A DNA stretch of 64,000 bases from an uncultured Christensenellaceae bacterium (GTDB lineage Bacteria > Bacillota > Clostridia > Christensenellales > UBA3700): positions 1-64,000 of the forward strand of contig CAJUOK010000005.1 in the NCBI GenBank assembly GCA_910588015.1, written 5' to 3'. Of this stretch, positions 35,424 to 44,499 are shown piece after piece. Each line of letters opens with the position of its first letter. Position 1 is the stretch's first letter. Both the position numbers and the translations under genes were made by a program. The notes under the pieces are model-generated. The model was not told the DNA's origin. It made no database searches and saw only the letters and a program-made list of their open reading frames with translations.

Positions 35424-38237
35424 TTACCTCCGCTCCGACATACTGTCCATTGACAATATAGCTTTTATATCTGCGACTTTGCTGGCTTCTTTCATCAAAT
35501 TGTTGCAAAACGATTCGCCGCCGTCGTGCTTAAAGTCCCACGCCGCGCGTATGTAAGCGGCAAACGTTCTTGCCACAACGGGATACAGTCTGCCGTTTTC
35601 GCCCCTCTGCTCGCATATAGGGCATTTTGCCGACCATTTGTCGTCAAACGCTATCGTATAAGGCTTGGGATGACATTCCGAATGTCTGCACGAGCTGCAG
35701 CCGTCTATAGCAGACTTGCCTACCGCAAATCTGCACCTTTGAGGACATTCTGCTTTGACAGAACATTTCGCGCATATAATTTGCAAGTCGGACGTAGCCG
35801 TATTTGGATTTGCATAATAAGCTTTGAGGACTTTGCACTTGTCTCCCATTTCGCCTTTGAATCTCGAACAGTGCGTCATCGCGCAAATCTTAGAACAATA
35901 ATATTCCCTATCTCCCGCCATACCGCTGTTGCACATCGTGCCTCTGTCGTCGTTGTTTTTGGATACGCATTTATATCCGCCTTCTCCAACGCTGCGAGAA
36001 AGAGTCGTAGAACAGTTGGAACACTTGAATTCATAGACGTTGATTTCTTCCATCTGCGTGCCTCTCGGGTCGTCGAGACAGCAAATCTTGGGGTCGTTGA
36101 TACAATACAAATCGTCTTTCTTTTTAGCAATGTCATAATCTTCTTTTGCATAAAGCGCCACTTTTCCGCAGGCGGGACATCTGAGAGCCACCATTCTCTC
36201 GTTGTTGCTTCCCGCAATAATCGTCGCGTCGCCGCTGTTGCTTGATAGAAGTCCTATACTGTTGAAATATGCCAAGGCAAATCCCTCCAACTTATTCATA
36301 TCGGCAAACGAATAAATCTTGACGTCGCTAGCTTGACCGAGACGAAAAACTCGTCCTATTCTTTGGTCCATAGCCAACGGGTCGGGAGTGACTTGGAAGT
36401 TTATTATTATTCTGCTCTCTTGCAAGTTGACGCCTTCTGTAAAAGCCGCGTCGGTGACCATTAAGACAGCGTCTTGCTTTTTCAAAAAACTCTTTACGCT
36501 CTTGTCTTTATTATCGGCATTGCCAATCAAAATTCTGTTCTTAAAATTATCGTCGGCAAGCAACGCGTCGATAACTTTTTCCCACTGACGGTAACCTCTG
36601 CTCGTCTTGGGCAAGTCGTAATCGAAAAATACCAAAACTCTCTCTTGAGAATGTTCCTTAAGTATTTTTTTCATTTCTTCAAGCTTATATCTAAAACTAT
36701 CATCTGTCGCGGGAATAAATACAAAACCGTCGTTGCATTCCGACACAGTCTTGCGCTCAAACTGCTCCCAATAATATTTTTGCGAATCTCTCTTGTCAAA
36801 CAATTTAGGATTATTGAAAGAACCCAGTTTACCGAGTATTTTCGACACCGTCAATTCTGCGTACACTTCCTGCGCGTCGTCTGCTTTGGAATATTCTTCC
36901 GCATAACCTTTGAGCGAATAAAACTCGCCGCCTACTTCCACCGCTCCGTCGGTGTTTATCATATCGAGATACACGTTTATAGGTTTGCCGTCTACGCCCT
37001 TTGTCGGCAATATTTTTATTCCGTCTTCTATCGGGAAAAAATAACGGTTGTATACAAATCGCGATTTGCTCAACTCGTTGGGCTGACGTATCATAATCGT
37101 ACGCAAAACGCCGTTGTGATAAGCGCCCGCAACTCTTTTGAGCACTTCCTGCCTGATATTTTCATTCCCTTCTTTATTCAAAAACTCTTCGCGCAACACC
37201 TGTTTTTCGCCTTGGGAATAGCTTTCCCAATTGCCTAGCTCTTTTTTATCGCGCAAAAACGTCTTAAACGGAATATTGTAATTGTTGTCTACCTCGAATT
37301 GCTTTACCGATGTTATGAACTCCGAAACGGTATTTGCGCCGCGGCAGACGTTTTGTCTATAATATTCTTTTTCTTTTTTGTAATCCAAAGTGCGGTCTTT
37401 GTCGTCTTTGACGTCAAAATCGTCGGGATTACCGCCCTTACAACGTATGAAATACCAAAGTCTGAACATCTTTTCGAGATTACCCGAATGAGGAGTAGCC
37501 GACAAAAGCACGCAATAAGTCGAGTTGGCTTTTTTCTTGGTTGCCATAAGCAACGAAAGTATCTTCATAGCCTTGGCGTATTCTCCTTCTTCGGTGCAAA
37601 GGTGATGCGCCTCGTCTACAACAACCACGTCGAAAAGCACGTCCTTAATTTGACTTTCGTTCCATTTAACAAAGTCTTCCGTCTTGACTATTACAGGTCT
37701 TTTGGGTCTTTGTACGTAGCCGTCGATAACGCTGTCGCAATCTCCGAATACAGGGTCTTTGACTTGCAACAATACGCCTTCACCCAATCCGAAAAGATTT
37801 TCGAGTACGTTTATCCAACTGTCGTACACCTGCGAAGGAACGACCAACAGCAGCGACTGCATTTTGCCGCGCACGGCAAGTTCGCTCAATATCGCGCAAG
37901 CTTCAAAAGTTTTACCGCTGCCAACAACGTCAGCCAAAAGTCCGAACCCTCTCAACTCTTTCAAAAAAATCGTAACCGCAGTTTGCTGACCTTTGAGTAT
38001 TGTCTGACCGCCTTTGTCTGCCAAAGGTATAATACCGTATTTGCCGCCTTGGTTTTTGTATACGTCAGGCTTTATTTTGAGTTGAGCAAAGTCGTCGTAC
38101 CTGTCCAGTTCTTCCGCGCACTTTGTCAATGCCGCCATCTTGGAGTCAAACGGTCGCACTTCACCCGCTATCTTCGAGCGCTGAACGTCTTTATCAAACG
38201 CGCCCTCGCTGCATTTTAACGTAAATTTCTTTCCCAT
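35424..38237 (-). CDS. SNF2-like superfamily 2 ATPase with Cys-rich tail
   Basis: A 937-residue SF2 ATPase. The N-lobe has QQTAVTIFL, Walker A DVVGSGKT (103-110), motif II DEAH (208-211) and motif III SATPHSG (246-252). The C-lobe has TDAAFTEGVNLQ (motif V, 595-606) and QRIGRVFRLGQ (motif VI, 625-635), typical of SNF2/RapA-like translocases, which move along duplex DNA without unwinding it. Residues 687-875 hold more than 25 cysteines in CxxC-type pairs, probably several zinc fingers. The start follows AGGAAATAT. In context it is the DNA or RNA motor of the operon; no nuclease or methylase is encoded nearby. Confidence 0.92.
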   Translation of the reverse strand: MGKKFTLKCSEGAFDKDVQRSKIAGEVRPFDSKMAALTKCAEELDRYDDFAQLKIKPDVYKNQGGKYGIIPLADKGGQTILKGQQTAVTIFLKELRGFGLLADVVGSGKTFEACAILSELAVRGKMQSLLLVVPSQVYDSWINVLENLFGLGEGVLLQVKDPVFGDCDSVIDGYVQRPKRPVIVKTEDFVKWNESQIKDVLFDVVVVDEAHHLCTEEGEYAKAMKILSLLMATKKKANSTYCVLLSATPHSGNLEKMFRLWYFIRCKGGNPDDFDVKDDKDRTLDYKKEKEYYRQNVCRGANTVSEFITSVKQFEVDNNYNIPFKTFLRDKKELGNWESYSQGEKQVLREEFLNKEGNENIRQEVLKRVAGAYHNGVLRTIMIRQPNELSKSRFVYNRYFFPIEDGIKILPTKGVDGKPINVYLDMINTDGAVEVGGEFYSLKGYAEEYSKADDAQEVYAELTVSKILGKLGSFNNPKLFDKRDSQKYYWEQFERKTVSECNDGFVFIPATDDSFRYKLEEMKKILKEHSQERVLVFFDYDLPKTSRGYRQWEKVIDALLADDNFKNRILIGNADNKDKSVKSFLKKQDAVLMVTDAAFTEGVNLQESRIIINFQVTPDPLAMDQRIGRVFRLGQASDVKIYSFADMNKLEGFALAYFNSIGLLSSNSGDATIIAGSNNERMVALRCPACGKVALYAKEDYDIAKKKDDLYCINDPKICCLDDPRGTQMEEINVYEFKCSNCSTTLSRSVGEGGYKCVSKNNDDRGTMCNSGMAGDREYYCSKICAMTHCSRFKGEMGDKCKVLKAYYANPNTATSDLQIICAKCSVKAECPQRCRFAVGKSAIDGCSSCRHSECHPKPYTIAFDDKWSAKCPICEQRGENGRLYPVVARTFAAYIRAAWDFKHDGGESFCNNLMKEASKVADIKAILSMDSMSERR

Positions 38238-38252
38238 ATATTTCCTCCGCGA

Positions 38253-40196
38253 TTAATCGGACCCTTCGACTTCGAAATCTTCGACTCCGCTAAATTTTAA
38301 GACTATATCGTTGTAATAAGCTTTCTTCGGATAGCCGAACGCTCCGACAGGTCTCACCAATATTTCATTGTACTTTCCGTTCTTTGTCAAATCGTTGCGA
38401 ATAAACGGCGTCGCCCTTCCGTCGGCGTCGATTTTTACTCCCTCTTGGAAATACAGCAATCCTTGTATTTCCACTCTGCGCATATTGCCTTTGTCCTTGT
38501 GATAAAAGAGTATTTTCCCTCTGTCTTTTCCGCCCGAGACGACTCTTAAATCTATATCCACGGCTCTCTTCTTTCGCGTATCCGAACCCGGTTCGCCGAT
38601 AACGTCGCCTTTCTTGCCGAAAGTTGTGGAAAATATCTCTTCGTTCTTGACGCAATCCGACCACGAATCTCTGTAATTGACATATGTCGAAGAATAGTAT
38701 TCGCCGCCTTTTTGCGGTATGACCTTTCCTCTTTCCAAGAATACGTCAAGTATTTTCTTGCATATATTTTTGTTGTAAAGCCAAGTGCCGTAAGACAGCG
38801 CCACAGCAGTTTTTACTTCATATCCCATCAATGCGACTACCGCGCCGCCTACTGCGGGAGCAAAGGTCGAATCTTCGTTGGAAAGCACGTTGAATCCGTC
38901 GTCGTAGCTATTGTAATCGTCAAATGTAACGACTTGCGCTTTTATGCCCGCGTCCTTCAGTTCCCGTCCGATATATTCTATCAATCCGTAAGTCTCCGTC
39001 ACTCCTCCCGAGAGCATAACCTTCTTTACGTCGACATTGATTCTTCTTTTGAGTTCTTTGCATATATAGTCGGATATTTTTTTTGCCACTCCGTCTTGAT
39101 TTTCAACGCCGATACTAATCAAAAAGTTTTCTCTTGTAACGTTTGTCTGCACGGTCACGTCGCGTTGAATCGACATCGGCACGCCGTCGGGAAATGCGTC
39201 GAAAAATATATCGTCGTCCATAGACAGCGCAGTCTTTGTCTTCTTTATTTCGTTGAGCGTCAAAAATTGTTTGGAATGAAGTCCCTTTTCGGCGATATAT
39301 CCGTCTTGACCGGCAGAAGGCGCGCCCACTGTTTCCCTTCCCGATATAACGCTCTCGATATAATCTCTGACGGCATAATCCAAATCGTTGCCGCCTATCT
39401 CCATAGGCTCGTTATGTCCGTCCACTCCGTCGATTATTATACTGCCCGACGTATGCAAAGACATCTTTGCCACGGATATATCCTCTTCTCCCATATCGAA
39501 AATCACTATGGCTTCCTTTTTCTTTATTACTCCTCTATGATAGGCAAAAAGTCCCAAAGCCTTTGTCGAAGAAAGTATTCTTTTCATCGCGACTCCGCAC
39601 GCCGCTTCCGCAAGTCTTTGCAACTCGTCGACATATTCCTTTCCCGCTTTATTTGGATACACCAAAGAATAATTTATTTCGGCAAAGTCCGTAGACCTGC
39701 TTTCTTTTAATCTATCAACCGCAGGCAATACCGTGTGGCGTATGAGATATTCGAAGAACTCTTCGCACACTTGTTTGGGCGTTCTGTCTGCTTCGAAGGT
39801 CATATCCAGTTCTACCGCTTCGCCGAAATCTTCAGAAAGTTTTCTCTTGTTTGGAAAATAGAACTTGGGAAAACTGCATCTGTTAAAATAAAAATCTTTG
39901 TTGCTTTCGCTGACTTTTCTATTGCCGTTTTTCAATAAAAGCGACAGCAGCGATTTGATTTTTACGACGCTTACAAAAGATTTGTCAATACATTTATAAA
40001 CGTTTTCGCCAAAAAGCCATTGAGAAGAATCTTCGTCGTAATATGCCAATGCGGGTACGGTTACGCTTCCCGTTATATCGCGCGGACAAAGTTTGCCGTA
40101 TTCGACTCCATCGTTGGTCTCAAAAGCATAAGCCACCTTGACAGTGTCGCTGCCGAGGTCGATAGCTATCTCAAGACTTTCCGCAATCTTTGCCAT
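38253..40196 (-). CDS. Hsp70-like (ASKHA-fold) ATPase
   Basis: A 647-residue protein and the first gene of the operon. The actin/Hsp70 ATPase motifs are all visible: phosphate-1 AIDLGSDTVKVAY (11-23), phosphate-2 IVIFDMGEEDISVAK (230-244), IGGNDLDYAVRDYI (267-280) and the adenosine motif VMLSGGVTETYG (393-404). Residues 470-640 are a beta-rich domain in which ERGKVIPQKGGEYYSS recalls the start of an Hsp70 substrate-binding beta domain. No DnaJ or GrpE gene is adjacent. The start follows AAGGAGAAGAA. It is too divergent to be the housekeeping DnaK and is probably dedicated to this operon. Confidence 0.9.
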   Translation of the reverse strand: MAKIAESLEIAIDLGSDTVKVAYAFETNDGVEYGKLCPRDITGSVTVPALAYYDEDSSQWLFGENVYKCIDKSFVSVVKIKSLLSLLLKNGNRKVSESNKDFYFNRCSFPKFYFPNKRKLSEDFGEAVELDMTFEADRTPKQVCEEFFEYLIRHTVLPAVDRLKESRSTDFAEINYSLVYPNKAGKEYVDELQRLAEAACGVAMKRILSSTKALGLFAYHRGVIKKKEAIVIFDMGEEDISVAKMSLHTSGSIIIDGVDGHNEPMEIGGNDLDYAVRDYIESVISGRETVGAPSAGQDGYIAEKGLHSKQFLTLNEIKKTKTALSMDDDIFFDAFPDGVPMSIQRDVTVQTNVTRENFLISIGVENQDGVAKKISDYICKELKRRINVDVKKVMLSGGVTETYGLIEYIGRELKDAGIKAQVVTFDDYNSYDDGFNVLSNEDSTFAPAVGGAVVALMGYEVKTAVALSYGTWLYNKNICKKILDVFLERGKVIPQKGGEYYSSTYVNYRDSWSDCVKNEEIFSTTFGKKGDVIGEPGSDTRKKRAVDIDLRVVSGGKDRGKILFYHKDKGNMRRVEIQGLLYFQEGVKIDADGRATPFIRNDLTKNGKYNEILVRPVGAFGYPKKAYYNDIVLKFSGVEDFEVEGSD

Positions 40197-40237
40197 TTCT
40201 TCTCCTTATGAACCGATAATTGCTAAATTGAAATCAT

Positions 40238-40295
40238 TAGCGCAGACTATGCGCTATATACTTAAGATTATAACATAGCGTCAAGATTTTTTCAA
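40238..40295 (-). promoter_or_regulatory. Promoter and leader palindrome of the eight-gene operon
   Basis: On the minus strand TTGAAA (40290-40295), a 17-base spacer, TATAAT (40267-40272). Right after the expected start site there is a 19-base palindrome, TAGCGCA...TGCGCTA (40238-40256), which could be an operator or an mRNA hairpin 40 bases before the first gene. Confidence 0.72.
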
Positions 40296-40358
40296 TATTA
40301 TTTTATTATTTAATATTACAAAATATTGGTAGATTCTGCATAGTTTTTCGACAATAAC

Positions 40359-40387
40359 AAAAACGCGCAGTCTAGCCGCGCGTTTTT
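40359..40387 (-). terminator. Terminator of rpsF-ssb-rpsR
   Basis: AAAAACGCGC / GCGCGTTTTT stem of 10 bp with a nine-base loop, 24 bases past the rpsR stop; the T run is on the minus strand. Confidence 0.88.
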
Positions 40388-40410
40388 GAATTTTCTTTGT
40401 TTTGTTGTCT

Positions 40411-40662
40411 TTATTCTGCAACGTAAGGAAGCAAAGCCATTTCTCTTGCTCTCTTTACTGCTTCCGTAACGATTCTCTGATGTTTTGCGCAAGTACCGCT
40501 CATTCTTCTGGGAACGATTTTTCCCTTTTCGGTAACAAATTTACGCAACTTCGTCACGTCCTTATAATCTAACTCGTCCACTTTATCTGCGCAAAAGATG
40601 CAAACTTTTTTGCGAGACATATTTTTCTTTGCGGGACGTTTTACTACCTTTTCTTCGCTCAT
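40411..40662 (-). CDS. rpsR: Ribosomal protein S18
   Basis: A 30S platform protein that pairs with S6. The 83 residues include CIFC near residue 21 and a later GTCAKHQR, so it is the zinc-binding (C+) form. PRRMSGTCAKHQRIVTEAVK is the conserved RNA-binding stretch. Third gene of the rpsF-ssb-rpsR operon, 18 bases after ssb. Confidence 0.98.
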   Translation of the reverse strand: MSEEKVVKRPAKKNMSRKKVCIFCADKVDELDYKDVTKLRKFVTEKGKIVPRRMSGTCAKHQRIVTEAVKRAREMALLPYVAE

Positions 40663-40680
40663 TGTCTTATATCTCCTTAA

Positions 40681-41103
40681 TTAGAATGGTAAATCGTCTT
40701 CGTCTACGGGAGTCAATCCGCCGCTATTTCTGCCGGAATTGTTTGCTCCGTAACCGTTTTCGTTGTTCTGACCGCTTTCGCCGTCAGCTCTGCCGCCGCC
40801 CGAAGGAAGGAACTCTACTTCGTCCGCTTGAATATCAATCGCGGTACGCTTTACTCCGTCCTGCTCGTACTGACGCGTCTGAATGGAACCGACTACGCAA
40901 ACTTTCCTGCCCTTTTGCAAAATTTTGCCGCAACTTTCGGCAACGCCTCTCCAACATACTACGTTAAAAAAATCCGTAGCGTCGTTATCTCTGCTGAATC
41001 TACGATTGACTGCAATGGAAAATCTGCAATATGATACTCCGTTTTGGGAAGAACCCGTCTCGGGGTCTCTGGTCAGATTGCCTATCAATATAACTTTGTT
41101 CAT
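40681..41103 (-). CDS. ssb: Single-stranded DNA-binding protein
   Basis: Binds single-stranded DNA in replication and repair. The 140 residues start with MNKVILIGNLTRDPETG, form one OB fold (to about residue 105), then a G/N-rich linker and the C-terminal tip DEDDLPF that recruits partner proteins. It is the middle gene of the rpsF-ssb-rpsR operon, ten bases after rpsF. Confidence 0.98.
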   Translation of the reverse strand: MNKVILIGNLTRDPETGSSQNGVSYCRFSIAVNRRFSRDNDATDFFNVVCWRGVAESCGKILQKGRKVCVVGSIQTRQYEQDGVKRTAIDIQADEVEFLPSGGGRADGESGQNNENGYGANNSGRNSGGLTPVDEDDLPF

Positions 41104-41113
41104 AATCTTCTCC

Positions 41114-41395
41114 TTACTTTTTGATAATCATAGACCTTACGATTTCATCCGATATACGGTTCATTCTCTTGAGTTCTTCGGGAACCGTAGCGGGAGCCGT
41201 AAAGTTTACCAAAACGTAATAGCCTTCGTTGGTGTAGTCGATAGGATAAGCGTACTTTTTGGTACCCCACTTGTCCGTGCTCTCGATTTCTCCGCCGTTA
41301 GACGTGATAACCGCAGCCATTTTGTCAACTACTTCCTGTTTTGCCTCGTCGGTAATATCATTCTTGATGATATACAACATTTCGTACTTGTTCAT
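41114..41395 (-). CDS. rpsF: Ribosomal protein S6
   Basis: A 30S platform protein of 93 residues, MNKYEMLYIIKNDITDEAKQ onward, with WGTKKYAYPIDY and the ILKRMNRISDE-type C-terminus (here ELKRMNRISDE). The start at 41395 follows AAGGAGGTATAAAA; an in-frame codon 48 bases upstream would add a non-conserved tail. Upstream, at 41423-41439, there is a TCGGAC / GTCCGA hairpin in the position where S6:S18 leader structures are found in other bacteria, but I could not match the conserved CCG loop, so regulation by that motif is unproven. Confidence 0.97.
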   Translation of the reverse strand: MNKYEMLYIIKNDITDEAKQEVVDKMAAVITSNGGEIESTDKWGTKKYAYPIDYTNEGYYVLVNFTAPATVPEELKRMNRISDEIVRSMIIKK

Positions 41396-41552
41396 TTTTA
41401 TACCTCCTTTTGGTCTGATGGCTCGGACTTTGCGTCCGAACAAGGGTGCGTATTTTCGACTTTTCGCCGAAGATACGTTAAAATAATATCACAACAAACT
41501 AAAGTTGTAAAGAAATTTCGCCTTTATTTACTCGAATTTTCAAAATATTTAA

Positions 41553-42998
41553 TTATATATTGCGGCAAAGCAAATCAATCGAGAAGTCAAGTCTTCTCAT
41601 ACTTTCATCTTTTCCGAGAAGTTCCGCCATTTCCGTCGCACCGCCCGGCGTAGTTTGCGCGCCCGTCAGAGCGAGTCGCCAAGGCAAGAATATCTGACCG
41701 CTTTTGCAACCGAGTTTTTCCGCAAGCTCCATACCTTTCTGCTTGAGCGCCTCGTCCGTCCAATCTTCAAAATCTGCAAAATCATATCTTATCGCTTTGA
41801 GATTGTCAAGCGCAAGCTGCCTCGTTATTTTCATCTTCTTATGCTCAAACATAGCTACGTCATACTCTGCGAACTCCTCGAGAAAATCCACTTTCTCGGC
41901 TATCTCGCCAAGCACTTCGACTCTTGGAATAAGCAATTTGGCTAGCGCCTTGTAATCGTATTTGCCTGCGACTTTGCTTGCTTCGAAAAACGGCTTTGCA
42001 ACTTCTGCGAACTCGTCGACGCTCATTTGCTTGATATATTCTCCGTTGAGCCAACGCATTTTGGTCTCGTCGAATATGCTGGGAGATTTGGATATACCCT
42101 CCACGTCAAACTGTTGTATAAGCTCGTCCATAGTCAGCTTTTCGTCGTTGCCTTTAGGCGACCATCCAAGCAGCGCGATATAATTGACGATGGCTTTCGG
42201 CAAATAACCTTTTGCCAAGAAATCTTCAAAATTAGCGTCGCCGTATCTCTTCGACAGCTTGCGTTGAGCGTCTTTCATAATTGGCGAAAGATGCATATAA
42301 TGCGGTCTTTCCCAACCGAAAGCGTCATACATAAGATTGTATTTCGGAGTAGAAGAAAGATATTCCACGCCTCTTATAACGTAATTAATCGCCATCAAGT
42401 GGTCGTCCACTACGTTTGCGAAATTATAAGTTGGCATACCGTCGGATTTTATAAGCACTCCGTCTTCCATATCCTCGTTGGGAACGCTTATATGTCCAAA
42501 AACCATATCGTCGTATTCGCTAAAACCCTCTGTCGGAACATTTTGTCTGATGACATAAGGCTCTCCGCTTGCTATTCTTTTTTCGACTTCTTCTTTATTC
42601 AAAGACAAACAGTGCTTATCGTATTTTGCAACGCCTCTCTCGTCCTTGAGAGAATCGAGACGCTCTTTGTCGCAAAAACAGTAATACGCCCCGCCCTTGT
42701 CGACAAGCTCTTTTGCGTAATCGAGATAAAGCGATTTGCGCTGACTTTGGATATAAGGTCCGTAACCGCAATCTTTATCCGGTCCTTCATCGTGTTGAAT
42801 ACCCGCCTTTTTCAACGTGCTGTAAATGACGTCTACAGCGCCTTCGACATATCTCTCTTGGTCTGTATCTTCGATTCTAAGTACGAACTTACCGTTGTTT
42901 TTCTTTGCAAATAAATAGGCGTAAAGACACGTTCTCAAATTGCCTATATGCATAAATCCCGTCGGCGACGGCGCAAATCTCGTTCTTACTTTGTCCAT
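41553..42998 (-). CDS. gltX: Glutamate-tRNA ligase
   Basis: Charges tRNA-Glu (and possibly tRNA-Gln, from which Gln-tRNA is made by amidation). It has 481 residues with the class I signatures PSPTGFMHIGNLRT (HIGH, residues 8-21) and RKLSKRYG (KMSKS). The C-terminal anticodon-binding helical domain is complete. Divergently placed from the dipeptidase gene. The start follows AAAGGAAAGAATT. Confidence 0.98.
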   Translation of the reverse strand: MDKVRTRFAPSPTGFMHIGNLRTCLYAYLFAKKNNGKFVLRIEDTDQERYVEGAVDVIYSTLKKAGIQHDEGPDKDCGYGPYIQSQRKSLYLDYAKELVDKGGAYYCFCDKERLDSLKDERGVAKYDKHCLSLNKEEVEKRIASGEPYVIRQNVPTEGFSEYDDMVFGHISVPNEDMEDGVLIKSDGMPTYNFANVVDDHLMAINYVIRGVEYLSSTPKYNLMYDAFGWERPHYMHLSPIMKDAQRKLSKRYGDANFEDFLAKGYLPKAIVNYIALLGWSPKGNDEKLTMDELIQQFDVEGISKSPSIFDETKMRWLNGEYIKQMSVDEFAEVAKPFFEASKVAGKYDYKALAKLLIPRVEVLGEIAEKVDFLEEFAEYDVAMFEHKKMKITRQLALDNLKAIRYDFADFEDWTDEALKQKGMELAEKLGCKSGQIFLPWRLALTGAQTTPGGATEMAELLGKDESMRRLDFSIDLLCRNI

Positions 42999-43134
42999 AA
43001 TTCTTTCCTTTTTAAATAATTACATCATTTTCGCTTAATAATATAACATATTTTCGCAAGATTGTGTATAATATTTATACAATAAATAAAAAAATTTGCG
43101 CAACCAAGATTAGTCGCAAATAAACGGGAGCAAA

Positions 43135-44436
43135 ATGAAAGACCATTTTCAGGCTATGATACAAAAAACAATGCAGCTTTTATCTATCGACAGTGTGCAG
43201 TCTGCGCCCTGTCATTCGTCGCCTTTCGGCAAAGGAGTGGCGCAATGTCTCGAACTGGTTTGCCAAACGGCGAAAGAAATGGGTATGCAAACGCATAATG
43301 AAAGCGGATATTATTGCACTTGCGATATAGGCGAAGGCGAGATTTTCGGAATACTGGGTCACATAGACGTAGTTCCTTACGACGACGATTGGTCGGCAAA
43401 TCCCCTCGGCGAAATAAAGGACGGTAAGATATTCGGCAGAGGTATTCTCGACGACAAAGGACCTATGATGTGCTGTCTTTATGCTGTAAATCAACTGATT
43501 GACGAAGGATATAAGCCCAAATGCAAAATACGTTTTATCTTCGGAGGCAACGAAGAGAGCGGCTGGAAATGTATAGATAAATACAACGAAGTTGACGTAA
43601 TGCCGCAAAGCGGCTTTTCACCCGACGGCGACTTCCCCGTTATCAACTGCGAAAAAGGTCTCGTCGGCTACGACGTATTTCTCGATATGCCCGAAAATAT
43701 GATTAGCGTCGACGGCGGAAGCCGAGGTAATATCGTAATGGCAAAATGCAGTTGCGCGATAGATAAAACCGTGGACGGCAATTCTGAAGGTATTCAAGTT
43801 GAATTAAAAGACGGAAAGTCGTATATCACGGCTTTCGGCAAACCTGCGCACGCGTCTACGCCGTGGGAAGGCGACAACGCGTTTTGGCGGTTGATTAATT
43901 TTTTGAGCGAAAAGCTCGGCGGAACTTACGACATTCTGCGACAGAAACTCTGCCATAACGACGGCAGCGGTTGCGACGTAAAACTGGAGGATGAAAAAAG
44001 CGGCAAACTGACGTTCAACGTCGGAGTTGCGAATTCGCAAACGATAAACGGCAAAACCAAATTGCATTTAATAATAGACATTCGTCATCCCGTGACGTTT
44101 ACCAAAGAAGATATAATGCAAAGACTGCAAAAAAGTCTCGATACTCCCAACGTAAGCGTGCGCAACTTCCACAATCCACTTTATATTGACAAAGATAACA
44201 AACTCGTGCAAAATCTGCTTGCGGCATATAACGAAGTCACCGACGAAAACGCGTCGCCGATAACCATAGGCGGCGGAACTTACGCAAGAGCTTTGGAATG
44301 CGGAGTGGCATTCGGTCCGATATTCCCCGATATGCAAAGCACCATACACCAAAAAGACGAATGCGTCAAGATAGAAGACTTTAAAAAAATGTACGATATA
44401 TACTATACGGCAATCAAGAAGTTGCTCTTTAATTAG
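43135..44436 (+). CDS. M20 family dipeptidase, PepV/Sapep-like
   Basis: A zinc metallopeptidase of 433 residues that releases amino acids from dipeptides. The metal site is visible in GHIDVVPYDDDWSANP (residues 75-90), GRGILDDKGPMM, and FGGNEESGWKC with the catalytic Glu-Glu. The small dimerisation domain interrupts the peptidase domain at about 210-350. GGGTYARALECGVAFGP is typical of PepV-like members. The ribosome binding site is GGGAGC. Followed by a terminator. Confidence 0.93.
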   Translation: MKDHFQAMIQKTMQLLSIDSVQSAPCHSSPFGKGVAQCLELVCQTAKEMGMQTHNESGYYCTCDIGEGEIFGILGHIDVVPYDDDWSANPLGEIKDGKIFGRGILDDKGPMMCCLYAVNQLIDEGYKPKCKIRFIFGGNEESGWKCIDKYNEVDVMPQSGFSPDGDFPVINCEKGLVGYDVFLDMPENMISVDGGSRGNIVMAKCSCAIDKTVDGNSEGIQVELKDGKSYITAFGKPAHASTPWEGDNAFWRLINFLSEKLGGTYDILRQKLCHNDGSGCDVKLEDEKSGKLTFNVGVANSQTINGKTKLHLIIDIRHPVTFTKEDIMQRLQKSLDTPNVSVRNFHNPLYIDKDNKLVQNLLAAYNEVTDENASPITIGGGTYARALECGVAFGPIFPDMQSTIHQKDECVKIEDFKKMYDIYYTAIKKLLFN

Positions 44437-44452
44437 AAAATATGATATAATT

Positions 44453-44482
44453 AAACCGTCGGAAGCACCCGACGGTTTTTTA
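44453..44482 (+). terminator. Terminator of the dipeptidase gene
   Basis: AAACCGTCGG / CCGACGGTTT 10-bp stem and TTT tail, 16 bases after the stop and just before the next ribosome binding site. Confidence 0.93.
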
Positions 44483-44499
44483 TTGCAAGGAGCAGAAAG

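Noticed and set aside
36474..38219. Plus-strand frames opposite the SNF2-like gene
   Set aside because: The minus strand carries full helicase motifs; the antisense frames have none.
26204..40196. DISARM, Zorya or BREX defence system
   Set aside because: An SNF2-like gene is shared, but the methylase, DrmA/B, ZorA/B or BREX core genes are missing.
38253..40196. Housekeeping DnaK
   Set aside because: Too divergent in the C-terminal half and not linked to grpE or dnaJ.
41396..41443. Longer N-terminus for S6
   Set aside because: It lacks conservation with S6, and AAGGAGG sits within it just before the chosen ATG.
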